A DNA stretch of 64,000 nucleotides from Streptomyces caeruleatus (GCF_001514235.1 NZ_KQ948924.1:248001-312000); one strand, 5' to 3'. Shown: positions 35,348 to 44,962, numbered from the stretch's first letter. The notes: generated from the sequence alone by a model not told the origin. Numbers and translations: made by a program.

Positions 35348-38300
35348 CTAGAGGGCCCGGCGCAGCCGCAGCGTCACCAGCTCGAAGGGCCGCAACCGCA
35401 GCGCGACACGTCGCCCGTCGTACGCCGGCGCCTCGGGCAGCGCACGTTCCAGCAGATCCGTGGCCACGACGTCCGCCACCTCGAATCCCGCCGTCAGGGT
35501 GGCCCGTACGCGACCACCGTGGGCCTCGTGGAGGCGCACCACCACGTCTCCGCTGCCGTCGTCGGCCAGCTTGACGGCGGTGACGACGACCGCGTCCTGG
35601 TCGACGGTCACCAGCGGCGCGACCTCGTCGACGCCGCCGCTCACCCGTCGCTCGGGCAGGTTGATCCGCCAGCCCTCGCGCACCGCGTCCCCGATGCCCG
35701 CGCCCGGCACCAGGGCGTGCCGGAAGCGGTGGACGCCCTGGTCGGTCTCGGGGTCGGGGAAGCGCGGGGCGCGCAGGAGGGAGACGCGGACGGTGGTGGT
35801 CGTACCGCGGTCGCCGTCGGTGCGGACCGTACGGGTCACGTCGTGGCCGTACGTCGAGTCGTTGACGACGGCGACGCCCCAGCCCGGCTCCGCCAGGTGC
35901 ACGAAGCGGTGGTTGCAGGCCTCGAACTTGGCAGCCTCCCAGCTGGTGTTGGTGTGCGTGGGCCGGTGGAAGTGCCCGAACTGGGTCTCCGACGCGTACC
36001 GCTCGGCGTGCACGTCCAGCGGGAAGGCGAGCTTCAGGAACTTCTCGGTCTCGTGCCAGTCCACCACCGTGTCGACGAGCAGGCGCTTGTCGCCCGGCGC
36101 GAGGCTGAGCCGCTGCGTGACGCGGGAGGAGCCGAAGGCCCGTACGACCCGGACTCCGTCCCCGCTCTCGTCGACGATCCTCGCGTCGGTCAGGTCGGTG
36201 ACCGTGTTGCGGTAGAACTCGTCGACGTCCCAGGCGTCCCACATGTTCGGGAAGTCGGAGTGGAGCTGGAGGAGGTTCGCGGCCCCGCCCGGCGCGATCG
36301 TCTCGCGGTCGGCGTCGATGTCGTAGACGGACACCACCAGGCCCCGTCCGTCGACCTCGACCCGCAGCAGGCCGTTGTCCAGGACGTGGCCGCCGTCCGG
36401 GCGTGGCGTCACCCGCGTCCGCCCCTGGGTCTCGGGGGTTCCGACGCCGCCCGCGGGGACGCCGGCGCGCGTGTGCGGGGCGGAGTTGAACAGCAGGATC
36501 CGCTCCCCGTCCCCGGCCAGGGCCCGCTGTGCGGCACGGATGATCCCCGTCAGCTCCTCGGCGACCTGCTCGTACGTCTTGCGTGCCTCCCGGTGCACCC
36601 AGGCGATCGACGACCCGGGCAGGATGTCGTGGAACTGGTGCAGCAGCACCGTCTTCCAGATGCGGTCCAGCTCGTCGTACGGGTAGGGGAATCCGGCCCG
36701 TACGGCCGCCGTCGCCGCCCACAGTTCGGCCTCGCGCAGCAGGTGTTCGCTGCGGCGGTTGCCCTGCTTGGTCCTGGCCTGGCTGGTGAGGGTGGCGCGG
36801 TGCAGTTCGAGGTAGAGCTCGCCGACCCAGACGGGCGGCTCCGGGTATTCGGCCTCGGCCTTGCGGAAGAAGGCGTCCGGGGTCTCCCAGACGACGGTCG
36901 CCGAGCCCTCCAGATCACGCAGCCGGGCCGCCTTGGCGACCATCTCGCGGGTGGTGCCGCCGCCTCCGTCGCCCCAGCCGGTGGGGGCGAGGGAGTGCCG
37001 GGCCCGGCCCTTGTCCTTGAAGTTGCGGGCCGCGTGGGCGATCTCGCTGCCCTTCATGGAGCAGTTGTAGGTGTCGACGGGCGGGAAGTGGGTGAAGATC
37101 CGGGTGCCGTCGATGCCCTCCCACTGGAAGGTGTGGTGCGGGAACTTGTTCGTCTGGGACCAGGAGATCTTCTGCGTCAGCAGCCACTTGGAGCCGGCGG
37201 CCTTGATGATCTGGGGCAGTCCGGCGGCGAAGCCGAAGGTGTCGGGCAGCCAGGCCTCGTCGTTCTCGATGCCGAACTCGTCGAGGAAGAACCGCTTGCC
37301 GTGCACGAACTGGCGGGCCATCGCCTCCGACCCCGGCATGTTGGTGTCCGACTCCACCCACATCCCGCCGGCCGGCACGAACCGCCCGTCCGCGACCGCC
37401 TTCTTCACCCGCGCCCACACCTCGGGCCGGTGCTCCTTCACCCACGCCCACTGCTGGGCCTGCGACATGGCGAAGACGAAGTCGGGCTCGTCCTCGATCA
37501 GCGCGGTCATGTTGGAGGTCGTCCGGGCCACCTTGCGCACCGTCTCGCGCAGCGGCCACAGCCACGCCGAGTCGATGTGCGCGTGCCCGACGGCGCTGAT
37601 GCGGTGGGCGGACGGTACGGCGGGGGTGGCGAGGACGCGGGTGAGCCGGGAACGGGCGCGGGCCGCCGTGCCGCCCACGTCCTGGAGGTCGATCGCGTCC
37701 AGCGCCTTCTCCACCGCCCGCAGGATCTCCCAGCGCCGCGCTGACTCCACCGGCAGCTCGGCCATCAGCTCGCCGAGCACCTCCAGGTCGAGCACGAGCT
37801 GCCACACCGTCTCGTCGAAGACGGCGAGGTCCATGCGGGTGAGTGTGTACTGCGGTTCGCTGCCCGCGGTCTCCTTGTCGCCCAACTGCGTCGGCAGGAA
37901 GGGGTGGTAGTCGAGGATGACGGGGTTGGAGGCGGCCTCGATGTGCAGGCACACCTCTTCCCCGCCCTCGACGGGGGCACCGATGCGCACCCACTGGTTG
38001 CGCGGGTTGAGGCCCTTCACGGGGGTGCCGTCGGGCCGGTAGACGAGGCCCTCGCACTGGAAGCCGGGCATGTTCTCGTCGAACCCGAGGTCGAGCAGCG
38101 CCTCGACCGTCTTCCCGGCCCACGCCTCGGGGACGGTCCCGGTGACCCGGAACCAGCTGGTGCCCCAGGGAGCACCCCAACGCGCCCCCACCTCGATGGC
38201 CTCGGGTTCGGCCGCGAGCCCCTCGGCGACCGGCACCGGTTCACCCGGCGCATGCCACACCGCCACGTCCAGCGGCACGGACTCGGGGTACACGGCGGGG

Positions 38301-38362
38301 CGGACGCGCTCGTCGAGGACGCGCTTGAGACGGGCTTCGACCAGGCTGCGGTCGTCATGCAT
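35348..38362 (-). CDS. GH38 alpha-mannosidase, cytoplasmic
   Basis: A 1004-residue alpha-mannosidase without signal peptide. After an N-terminal beta domain (about 1-245) the GH38 catalytic domain starts with ISAVGHAHIDSAWLWPLRET (zinc ligands among His260, His262 and Asp264) and holds the nucleophile Asp374 in EAWLPDTFGFAAGLPQI; LLHQFHDILPGSS contributes another zinc His. A three-helix region and large beta C-terminal domain follow (DNGLLRVEVDGRGLVVSVYD; GHFHRPTHTNTSWEAAKFE). It should trim terminal alpha-mannose from imported N-glycan fragments. Last gene of the LacI-facing operon, 28 bases after the GH85 gene. Confidence 0.92.
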   Translation of the reverse strand: MHDDRSLVEARLKRVLDERVRPAVYPESVPLDVAVWHAPGEPVPVAEGLAAEPEAIEVGARWGAPWGTSWFRVTGTVPEAWAGKTVEALLDLGFDENMPGFQCEGLVYRPDGTPVKGLNPRNQWVRIGAPVEGGEEVCLHIEAASNPVILDYHPFLPTQLGDKETAGSEPQYTLTRMDLAVFDETVWQLVLDLEVLGELMAELPVESARRWEILRAVEKALDAIDLQDVGGTAARARSRLTRVLATPAVPSAHRISAVGHAHIDSAWLWPLRETVRKVARTTSNMTALIEDEPDFVFAMSQAQQWAWVKEHRPEVWARVKKAVADGRFVPAGGMWVESDTNMPGSEAMARQFVHGKRFFLDEFGIENDEAWLPDTFGFAAGLPQIIKAAGSKWLLTQKISWSQTNKFPHHTFQWEGIDGTRIFTHFPPVDTYNCSMKGSEIAHAARNFKDKGRARHSLAPTGWGDGGGGTTREMVAKAARLRDLEGSATVVWETPDAFFRKAEAEYPEPPVWVGELYLELHRATLTSQARTKQGNRRSEHLLREAELWAATAAVRAGFPYPYDELDRIWKTVLLHQFHDILPGSSIAWVHREARKTYEQVAEELTGIIRAAQRALAGDGERILLFNSAPHTRAGVPAGGVGTPETQGRTRVTPRPDGGHVLDNGLLRVEVDGRGLVVSVYDIDADRETIAPGGAANLLQLHSDFPNMWDAWDVDEFYRNTVTDLTDARIVDESGDGVRVVRAFGSSRVTQRLSLAPGDKRLLVDTVVDWHETEKFLKLAFPLDVHAERYASETQFGHFHRPTHTNTSWEAAKFEACNHRFVHLAEPGWGVAVVNDSTYGHDVTRTVRTDGDRGTTTTVRVSLLRAPRFPDPETDQGVHRFRHALVPGAGIGDAVREGWRINLPERRVSGGVDEVAPLVTVDQDAVVVTAVKLADDGSGDVVVRLHEAHGGRVRATLTAGFEVADVVATDLLERALPEAPAYDGRRVALRLRPFELVTLRLRRAL

Positions 38363-38390
38363 GCGGGGTGCTCCAAGGCTGGGGGGACGG

Positions 38391-40397
38391 TTACCAGGGG
38401 TGGGTCACGGTGACGGGGGCCGACGCTGTGTACAGCTCCCCTACGGCACGCAGTTCCAACCGCGCGGCCACCTCGTCCTGTTCGGGCCGTAGGCCGGCGA
38501 CGAAGTAGGCGCGCTGGCAGGTTCCGCCGAGGAAGCGCCGGGTGCCGTCGGGCAGGACGCGGTGCAGGGTGTAGTGCCGTACGGCGCCCGGGGAGGCGTC
38601 CCAGGCCAGGCGCAGATCGCCGCCGGTGGCGCCGGTGATCCGCAGGCCGGAGGGGGCGGCGGGGGCGACGGGTTCGTTCCGTACGGCGATCCCGCCGAGC
38701 CGCCAGCTCACCGGGCCGTCGGTCGCGGTGAGCCGGACCCCGAGCGCGCGCACCGTTCCGCCCAGGCCTGTGAGCCGTACGGTCGACGTCTGCCACGTGT
38801 TGACCGAGTTCACAGGGAAGAAGGTGTACGGCGGTGTCGCCCCCGGCTCGCTCGGCTCGGCGGTGGCGACGCCCAGCTCGACGTTCACACCGCCGGCGTC
38901 GACCCGGTGTGTCAGCTCGACAACCGTGTCAACACCCAACGGCAGCCGTGTCGCATACACATCCACCACCACGGGTTCGTCGAGTTCACCGTCGACGAGC
39001 ACACTGCTCCCGCCCTGCCACGCATCGGCGAAGTCGAAGGTCACAGCCGGGCGTTGCCCGTCGGTGTGCACGACCCAGCGCCGGGACGGCAGCCGGTCCT
39101 GCAACCCGAGATGGTTCCAGGGCGCGTCCGAGGCCACCTCCCCCGCCTCGTACCAGCGCAGCCCGTGCCCGGTGTTGAACACGCTCGCGAACGGCACCGA
39201 CGTCACCGTCGAGCGGTCGGCGACGGACACGGCGGGCGCCCGCCAGCCGTCCGTGCCGTCCGGCGCGGACGGGTCGAGCGAGCGTCCGGTCCAGAACCGG
39301 TCGTCGGCGGCATGGAAGTCACCGGGCGCCCGACCGTCCGCCGGCAGGTGGTTGCGCGTCCACTCGGGCCGGTAGAAGCCGACCGACGTGACATGCGCCT
39401 TGTCCGAGGGCACGACCGCGTCCCACCGCACGGAGGAGTTCCACCCGTTCGCCTCGACATCGACGCCCGCCCACAACTCGTACGGGCTCCGCCCGAGTTG
39501 CCGGGACCGCCGCCCCGACGCGGACAGACCGCTCGCCGTCCACCGGAAGTCGACGAACATGTCGTCGGCGGCCTGGAAGAACGCCTCGTTCTGCGCGTTG
39601 AGCGCCCCCTGCCAGCTCACGCTCCCGTTCACGGTCATCGAGTCGTACCAGGTCACCCGCTGCCCCTTGGCCTTGGCGAGTGTCTTCAGCTCCCGCAGGA
39701 ATCCCAGCATGTCCGCACCCAGCGCGGCGTCCCCGCCACTGGTCTCGGCGTTCACGAACCACCCGTCGAACCCGTACGCCTGTGCGACCGCCACCAGCCG
39801 CTCGGCCAGCGGATACCGCCCGGCGGCGTCCTTCTGTACCAGGTCCCGCGTCCACCGCAACTGCCCGCCGTAGGCCACGGGCGGCAGGAAGACGTTCCCG
39901 AGGACGGGCACCCCGTGCCGGTGGGCGGCGTCGACGATCGGCGCGTTCGGCGCGAGGATCAGCCCCTCGCCCGACGAGCCGCCCCAGAAGACCAGCTCGT
40001 CGATGTACGCCCAGTGGGTGAGGGCGTAGTAGTCGGCGGTGGCCGACCCCTGGGAGGGGTTGCTCGCGGTGGGCCCGAAGGACACCAGGGACTGGATGCG
40101 GGCCTGACCCGCGCGGGCCGTGGTGTTGGCCGGGGTCGGGGCGAAGCGCGGGGCCAGCGGCACGGTCGAGGCGTTGAAGGCGAGGTCCGGGTCGTCGGCG
40201 GGGCGCCAGGACTTCAGGCCACGCCAGGCGATGCCGGGGCCCGGGGTGCCGGAGGGCAGGGAGTCCGGGTACCAGTAGGAGGCGTACGGCTGGAGGGCGG
40301 CGGCCCTGGTCCTGGGTGCGGCCGTCGCGGCCGAGGAGGTCAGCGGCAGCAGGGTGGCGGCGCCGGCGAGCAGGACGATGCGTCTGGTGGGTTTCAC
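38391..40397 (-). CDS. Secreted GH85 endo-beta-N-acetylglucosaminidase
   Basis: A 668-residue secreted enzyme that cuts the chitobiose core of N-glycans, freeing the glycan from the protein. A Tat/Sec signal (VKPTRRIVLLAGAATLLPLT to TAAP) is followed by the GH85 barrel: VPVLGNVFLPPVAYGGQLRW, AYGFDGWFVNAETSG (Asn216 and catalytic Glu218), RVTWYDSMTVNGSVSWQGAL and DDMFVDFRWT. C-terminal beta domains (about 390-560) and a FN3-like module (about 575-668, PSGLRITGATGGDLRLAWD) complete it. GTG 40397, nine bases after GGAGG, overlaps the GH5 stop as GTGA. It is secreted, unlike its neighbours GH5 and GH38. Confidence 0.9.
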   Translation of the reverse strand: MKPTRRIVLLAGAATLLPLTSSAATAAPRTRAAALQPYASYWYPDSLPSGTPGPGIAWRGLKSWRPADDPDLAFNASTVPLAPRFAPTPANTTARAGQARIQSLVSFGPTASNPSQGSATADYYALTHWAYIDELVFWGGSSGEGLILAPNAPIVDAAHRHGVPVLGNVFLPPVAYGGQLRWTRDLVQKDAAGRYPLAERLVAVAQAYGFDGWFVNAETSGGDAALGADMLGFLRELKTLAKAKGQRVTWYDSMTVNGSVSWQGALNAQNEAFFQAADDMFVDFRWTASGLSASGRRSRQLGRSPYELWAGVDVEANGWNSSVRWDAVVPSDKAHVTSVGFYRPEWTRNHLPADGRAPGDFHAADDRFWTGRSLDPSAPDGTDGWRAPAVSVADRSTVTSVPFASVFNTGHGLRWYEAGEVASDAPWNHLGLQDRLPSRRWVVHTDGQRPAVTFDFADAWQGGSSVLVDGELDEPVVVDVYATRLPLGVDTVVELTHRVDAGGVNVELGVATAEPSEPGATPPYTFFPVNSVNTWQTSTVRLTGLGGTVRALGVRLTATDGPVSWRLGGIAVRNEPVAPAAPSGLRITGATGGDLRLAWDASPGAVRHYTLHRVLPDGTRRFLGGTCQRAYFVAGLRPEQDEVAARLELRAVGELYTASAPVTVTHPW

Positions 40398-41662
40398 GAG
40401 CGGGTGCCTCCTTGGCGTCCTTGTGGGGCGGGGAGTGCCTGATCGGGAGTGACGACCTCGGTGACGCCGCGCGCGGCCAGGTGGTCCTGGTCGTCGGCGC
40501 GGGTGTCGAGCACGGTGGTGGGGCGGGCGCCGTCGGCGGTGAGCCGGAAGAAGGCGTCGAAGACGGGGCCGCCGGGGGCGCAGGCCGAGCGCACGGCCGG
40601 GTCGGCGGGGACCACGAGTGCGGTGGTCCGGGGCGCGGGCGCGTAGGTGTGCCGCGCGCTCGCGGCCCGCGCCAGAACGCCGGCCGTGTCCTTCGGTTTC
40701 CGGTCGTTGGTCAACAGGCCGAGCCCGTATTCGAGTGCGGGGAAGTCGGCCAGCTCGCGGGACACGTCGTGCGAGCACCACCAGGTGATGCCCCACAGGT
40801 CGGGGCAGTCCAGGGCATGGGTCACGGTCGCCTCGGTGAAGGCGGCGGCGTGCTCCGCCGGGACCAGCGGCGCGGGCGCGCCGACCTCCTGGAGCCAGAC
40901 GGGGCGGTGCGGGTCGTCGGCCCAGGCCTTGCTCAGCTCGACGAGGTAGGCGGCGTGGTGCTCGGCCGGCACGGAGGTGCGGCCGTGGCGCTGGGCGGTG
41001 CCGTTGAAGACCCAGGAGTGCACGGCCGTGACGCCGCCGTGCCGCGCGGCCTGGGCCGGCGTGAACGGCTGGTCGTCCTGGTACCAGGTGGCGTCGTACT
41101 CGGCGTGCAGGTGCAGCCGCCCGGGGGCGCCCTCCTCGCAGGCGGCGAGCATGCGGGTGAGCCACGCGTCGATCTGCTCGGCCGTGGCCCGGTCGGGGTC
41201 GGGGTGCGGGCCCGCCGAGAACTGGTTGACCTCGTTGCCGAGGGTCATGCCGATGAAGTTGGGGCGGCCGTGCAGGGCCGCCGCCAGTGTGCGCAGGTAG
41301 CCGGCCTGGCCCTCGACGACGTCGGGGTCGGTGAAGAGGTTGCGCCGGTGCCAGGTCCGGGTCCAGGCCGGCAGGAAGTCGAAGCTGCTCAAGTGGCCCT
41401 GCAGTCCGTCCACGTTGACGTCGAGACCACGTTCGGCGGCGGCGTCGACGAGCCGTACGAGATCCGCGACGGCCCGCTCACGGATCAGGGTGCGGTTGGG
41501 CTGGAAGTACGGCCACAGCGGGAAGACCCGGATGTGGTCGAGGCCCAGCGCCGCGATGGAGTCGAGGTCGGCGCGTACGGAGTCGAGGTCGAAGTCGAGC
41601 CAGTGGTGGAACCACCCTTCGCTCGGGGTGTAGTTGACGCCGAAGCGCACGGCAGAAGGCAT
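40394..41662 (-). CDS. GH5-family (probably GH5_18) beta-mannosidase
   Basis: A 422-residue cytoplasmic glycosidase. VRFGVNYTPSEGWFHHW opens a TIM barrel, with the acid/base Glu144 in FIGMTLGNEVNQF and nucleophile Glu259 in RPVWLQEVGAP; LWGITWWCSHDVSR and FPALEYGLGLLTNDRKPKDT follow. From memory, subfamily GH5_18 includes a Bifidobacterium longum beta-mannosidase acting on Man-beta-1,4-GlcNAc, the core left after endo-glycosidase and alpha-mannosidase action. That fits neighbours GH85 and GH38 exactly. Subfamily membership is my inference; a beta-mannanase-like activity is the alternative. No signal peptide. Confidence 0.82.
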   Translation of the reverse strand: MPSAVRFGVNYTPSEGWFHHWLDFDLDSVRADLDSIAALGLDHIRVFPLWPYFQPNRTLIRERAVADLVRLVDAAAERGLDVNVDGLQGHLSSFDFLPAWTRTWHRRNLFTDPDVVEGQAGYLRTLAAALHGRPNFIGMTLGNEVNQFSAGPHPDPDRATAEQIDAWLTRMLAACEEGAPGRLHLHAEYDATWYQDDQPFTPAQAARHGGVTAVHSWVFNGTAQRHGRTSVPAEHHAAYLVELSKAWADDPHRPVWLQEVGAPAPLVPAEHAAAFTEATVTHALDCPDLWGITWWCSHDVSRELADFPALEYGLGLLTNDRKPKDTAGVLARAASARHTYAPAPRTTALVVPADPAVRSACAPGGPVFDAFFRLTADGARPTTVLDTRADDQDHLAARGVTEVVTPDQALPAPQGRQGGTRS

Positions 41663-41695
41663 GCGGTGTCCTTGCTAGGCGGGGGGGTTGGGGGT

Positions 41696-42607
41696 TCAGC
41701 CCTTCACCGCGCCCTCGCCGACGCCGCGGAAGAAGTACCGCTGGAGGCAGGCGAACAGGGCGATCAGCGGCGCCACGGCGATGATCGTGCCGGCGGCGAC
41801 GAGGCGCTCGTCGTTGGCGAAGGTACCGTGCAGATAGTTGAGGCCGATGGTCAGCGTGAACTTGGACGGGTCGCTCAGCACGATCAGCGGCCACAGGAAG
41901 TCGTCCCAAGCCCCCATGAACGCGAAGATCGCGACGACGGCGACGGTCCCCTTCACGGACGGCAGCGCGATCCGCAGGAACCGCTGCCAGACGTTGGCGC
42001 CGTCGACATAGGCGGCCTCCTCGATCTCGTACGGCAGGTTGAGGAAGGCGTTGCGCATCAGCAGGACGTTCAGGGCGCTGATGGAGCCGGGCAGGACGAC
42101 GCCGACGAGGGTGTTGTTGAGGCCGAGCTCCCGCATGGTCGTGAACTGGGCGATGATGATGCCCTCCACGGGCACGAGCATCGCCAGGATGAAGGCGAGG
42201 GTGGCCGCGCGGCGGCCCCGGTAACGCAGCCGCGCGAGGGCGTAGCCGGCGAGGGCCGCGCCGACGCAGTTGGTGACGACGTTGGCGGTGGCGACCTTCA
42301 GCGAGTTGAGGGCGTAGTCCCAGACGGGGATGGTGTCGGCGACACGCTCGTAGTTGTGCAGTGTCGGCTCGCCCGGGAGGAACTTCGGCGGGGAGCTGAA
42401 GATGTCCTCGGTGGGCCCCTTGAGGGAGGTCGACAGCTGCCAGAGGAAGGGGCCGACGGTCAGGGCGAGGACGGCGAGCAGCAGCAGGTAGCGCAGGGTG
42501 AGTTCCCACACCCGTACGTGGCGGCCGTGCTCGTCGGTGACGCGGGGTTCGCGGGCTGCGGCCGGGGGCTTCGACGCGGCGGTCCGTGCCTTCTCCAGCA
42601 GGCTCAT
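41696..42607 (-). CDS. CUT1 sugar ABC permease, second subunit (MalG-like)
   Basis: A 303-residue permease with six helices (LRYLLLLAVLALTVGPFLWQ to PLIALFACLQRYFFRGVGEG). The EAA loop is EIEEAAYVDGANVWQRFLRIALPSVKG, which docks on the ATPase. The ATG overlaps the first permease gene's stop by four bases. No ATPase gene is in the operon; in Streptomyces a shared ATPase (MsiK) commonly powers such importers. Expected cargo is the oligomannosidic or complex glycan freed by the GH85 enzyme. Confidence 0.9.
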   Translation of the reverse strand: MSLLEKARTAASKPPAAAREPRVTDEHGRHVRVWELTLRYLLLLAVLALTVGPFLWQLSTSLKGPTEDIFSSPPKFLPGEPTLHNYERVADTIPVWDYALNSLKVATANVVTNCVGAALAGYALARLRYRGRRAATLAFILAMLVPVEGIIIAQFTTMRELGLNNTLVGVVLPGSISALNVLLMRNAFLNLPYEIEEAAYVDGANVWQRFLRIALPSVKGTVAVVAIFAFMGAWDDFLWPLIVLSDPSKFTLTIGLNYLHGTFANDERLVAAGTIIAVAPLIALFACLQRYFFRGVGEGAVKG

Positions 42608-43518
42608 GACTCCTCCCTGCGGTCGGCGCGCAGCACGAGCAGCATCAGGGCGACGGTGACGACGAAGACGACGACGGAGATGGCCGAGGCGTAGCCGACG
42701 CGGCCGGTGAGGCCGGTGCCGGTGCGCTGGACGAGCATGACGAGGGTGGTGTCCTCGCCCGCCGGTCCGCCGGTCGGGCCGGCCATCAGATACACCTCGG
42801 AGAACACCTTGAAGGCGGCGACCGAGGACAGTGCACCGACCAGGACCATGGTGGAGCGGACGGCCGGGACGGTGACGGTGCGGAAGCGGCGGATCGCGCC
42901 GGCGCCGTCCACGGCGGCCGCCTCGTGCAGTTCGCGCGGCACGTTCGCCAGCGCCGCCAGATAAATGATCATGTAGTAGCCGAGGCCCTTCCAGACCGTC
43001 ACGGCCATGGCGCTCAGCAGGAGCAGCCACTGGTCGCTGAGAAAGCCGACCCGGCCGACGCCGATCGCCTCCAGCAGCGCGTTCACCAGGCCGCGCTCGT
43101 CGAGCAGCCACACCCAGATCAGCCCGACGACCACGATCGAGGCGACGACCGGGGTGTAGAAGGCGGACCGGAAGAAGGTGATGCCGGGGATGTTCTTCTG
43201 CACGAGCAGCGCGAGCAGCAGCGGCAGGATCACCAGCGCGGGGACGACTCCGAGGACGTACAGCGTGCTGTTGCGCAGGCCGATCCAGAACATGTCGTCC
43301 TGGACCAGCTCGCGGAAGTTCGCCAGGCCCACGAACTCGCCCGGGATCAGGGTGCGCCGGTCGGTGAAGGCGTTGACCAGGGTGGAGACGAACGGGTACA
43401 GGATGAAGACGCCGATGATCAGCATCCCCGGCGCTGCGAACAGCCAGGGGCTGGTGGGCAGTTGGCGCCGCACCCGTCGCTCCGGGCGCCGCGTCCGACA
43501 GACAGCGGAACTGGCCAT
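42604..43518 (-). CDS. CUT1 sugar ABC permease, first subunit (MalF-like)
   Basis: A 304-residue permease. After a basic N-terminus (TRRPERRVRRQLP) six helices are visible, from WLFAAPGMLIIGVFILYPFV to ASAISVVVFVVTVALMLLVL. The EAA loop reads ELHEAAAVDGAGAIRRFRTVTVPAV. It pairs with the downstream permease to form the membrane channel, fed by the binding lipoprotein encoded six bases upstream. Confidence 0.9.
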   Translation of the reverse strand: MASSAVCRTRRPERRVRRQLPTSPWLFAAPGMLIIGVFILYPFVSTLVNAFTDRRTLIPGEFVGLANFRELVQDDMFWIGLRNSTLYVLGVVPALVILPLLLALLVQKNIPGITFFRSAFYTPVVASIVVVGLIWVWLLDERGLVNALLEAIGVGRVGFLSDQWLLLLSAMAVTVWKGLGYYMIIYLAALANVPRELHEAAAVDGAGAIRRFRTVTVPAVRSTMVLVGALSSVAAFKVFSEVYLMAGPTGGPAGEDTTLVMLVQRTGTGLTGRVGYASAISVVVFVVTVALMLLVLRADRREES

Positions 43519-43524
43519 CGCCCG

Positions 43525-44817
43525 CTATCCCTGCTGCTGGAGAAGCCGGTTGCAGGCCTCGACAGCGTTGTCAAGAGCTTCCTTCGGGCTCTCCTTGCCC
43601 TGCAGGGCCTTGGCGACCTCGTTGCGCAGCTCGGTCTTCATCTGCTCGCTGAACAGCACCGGCGTGTAGTTGACGGCGTTCTTCAGCGACTTGGCTGCGG
43701 CCACCCGCACCCGGGTCTCGTCGGTGCCGTCCTCCTTGGTGAAGTACGGGTCGTCGAGCGAGCCGGCGGTGCTGGGGAAGATGGCGACCTGCTGGGCGAA
43801 CGACATCTGGTGCGCGGCGTCGGTGACGTAGTGCGCGAAGGCGACCGCGGCCGGGGTGCGCTTGGTCTGTGCGTTGACCATCACGCCCATGACGTACATG
43901 TTGACGTGGCCGGTGCTGGTGATCTGGTCGGTGATGCCGATGTTCTTGTACAGGTTCGGCGCCTGCTTCTTGAAGTTGCCGAGGTCGAGCGCGCTGCCGG
44001 GGTTCATGGCGACGGCGCCGGTGAGGAACTTCTTGCCGGACGACTCGGGGGTGGCGGTCAGGGCCTGCGGGTCGAGGGCCTTGGCGTCGTACAACTCCTT
44101 GTATTTCGTGAAGAGTTCGACTCCCTTGGCGTCGTTGAAGGTGAAGGCGTCGCCTTCCTTGTTCATGAGCTGGACGCCGTAGCGGCCGAAGTCCTCGATG
44201 GTGGGGACGTTGGCCAGGGTCGCGACCTCGCCGTCGGTCTTCTCCGCCATCCTCAGCGCGGCGTCGAATACCTCGTCGTACGTCTTCGGCGGCTGCTCGG
44301 CGTCGAGGCCGGCCTCCTTGAAGAGGGTCTTGTTGTAGAAGAGCGGGCCGGTGTTGAGGTACCAGGGGAAGGCGTACGTGCCCGTCATGCCCGGTATCCG
44401 GTGGCTGGCCCAGGCGCCGGGCAGGTACTCCTTCTCGTACCGGGACGCCGCCTTGTCGAGGTCGAGCGCGAGGCCGGCCTTGGCGAGCGGGGCGACCAGG
44501 TCGGGGGAGACGTTGACGACGTCGGGGAGGGTGCCGCCGGCGGCGTCGGCGCTGATCTTGTCGGCGTAGCCCTCGGCGGGCTGGTCGATCCACTTGACGT
44601 CGGTGCCGGGGTACTTCTTCTCGAAGTCGGCGATCAGGCCTTCGAAGTAGTCCTTGAAGTTGGCGCGGAGATTCCAGGTCTGGAAGGTGATGTCGCCCTC
44701 GACCTTGCCGGAGGCGTCGGTGGCGGCGCCGTCGCCCCCTCCCGAGCCGCAGGCGCTCAGCGGCAGGACGACACAGACGGCGAATGCGGCAGCGAGGGCT
44801 CTACGGGAAACGGGCAC
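43525..44817 (-). CDS. Extracellular oligosaccharide-binding lipoprotein (CUT1)
   Basis: A 430-residue solute-binding lipoprotein. Signal MPVSRRALAAAFAVCVVLPLSACGSGGG has a good lipobox (LSAC, Cys about 23). The large two-lobed fold is typical of the group-1 binders: ITFQTWNLRANFKDYFEGLI, PDVVNVSPDLVAPLAKAGLA, YAFPWYLNTGPLFYNKTLFKEAGL, FLTGAVAMNPGSAL and the aromatic residues (Trp, Tyr) that stack on sugars. It is the first gene of the six-gene operon and faces a LacI gene across operator-like repeats. Cargo inferred: N-glycan-derived oligosaccharide. Confidence 0.88.
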   Translation of the reverse strand: MPVSRRALAAAFAVCVVLPLSACGSGGGDGAATDASGKVEGDITFQTWNLRANFKDYFEGLIADFEKKYPGTDVKWIDQPAEGYADKISADAAGGTLPDVVNVSPDLVAPLAKAGLALDLDKAASRYEKEYLPGAWASHRIPGMTGTYAFPWYLNTGPLFYNKTLFKEAGLDAEQPPKTYDEVFDAALRMAEKTDGEVATLANVPTIEDFGRYGVQLMNKEGDAFTFNDAKGVELFTKYKELYDAKALDPQALTATPESSGKKFLTGAVAMNPGSALDLGNFKKQAPNLYKNIGITDQITSTGHVNMYVMGVMVNAQTKRTPAAVAFAHYVTDAAHQMSFAQQVAIFPSTAGSLDDPYFTKEDGTDETRVRVAAAKSLKNAVNYTPVLFSEQMKTELRNEVAKALQGKESPKEALDNAVEACNRLLQQQG

Positions 44818-44905
44818 CGTGAACCGTCCTCCTTTTATGGGCGGGTTGGTCGACGAGGCAGACCCTGCACGCCGTTCCGCGAGCCCGTCAATGGCTCTCG
44901 CACAG

Positions 44906-44962
44906 CTAATTTCATTAGTGACTAATGCGCATTAGGCTCATCGAGCTGAACCGCATTAGTGC
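44906..44962. promoter_or_regulatory. Cluster of CTAATGCGCATTAG-type LacI operators
   Basis: A perfect 14-bp palindrome CTAATGCGCATTAG (44922-44935) is flanked by an imperfect copy CTAATTTCATTAG (44906-44918) and a half-site GCATTAGTGC (44953-44962). The central CG and dyad form are typical of LacI-family operators. They sit between the divergent LacI gene and glycan operon and should control both. Confidence 0.8.

Noticed and set aside
42604..44817. A missing ATPase as evidence that the CUT1 importer is defective
   Set aside because: In Streptomyces such importers commonly share the MsiK ATPase encoded elsewhere, so absence here is normal.
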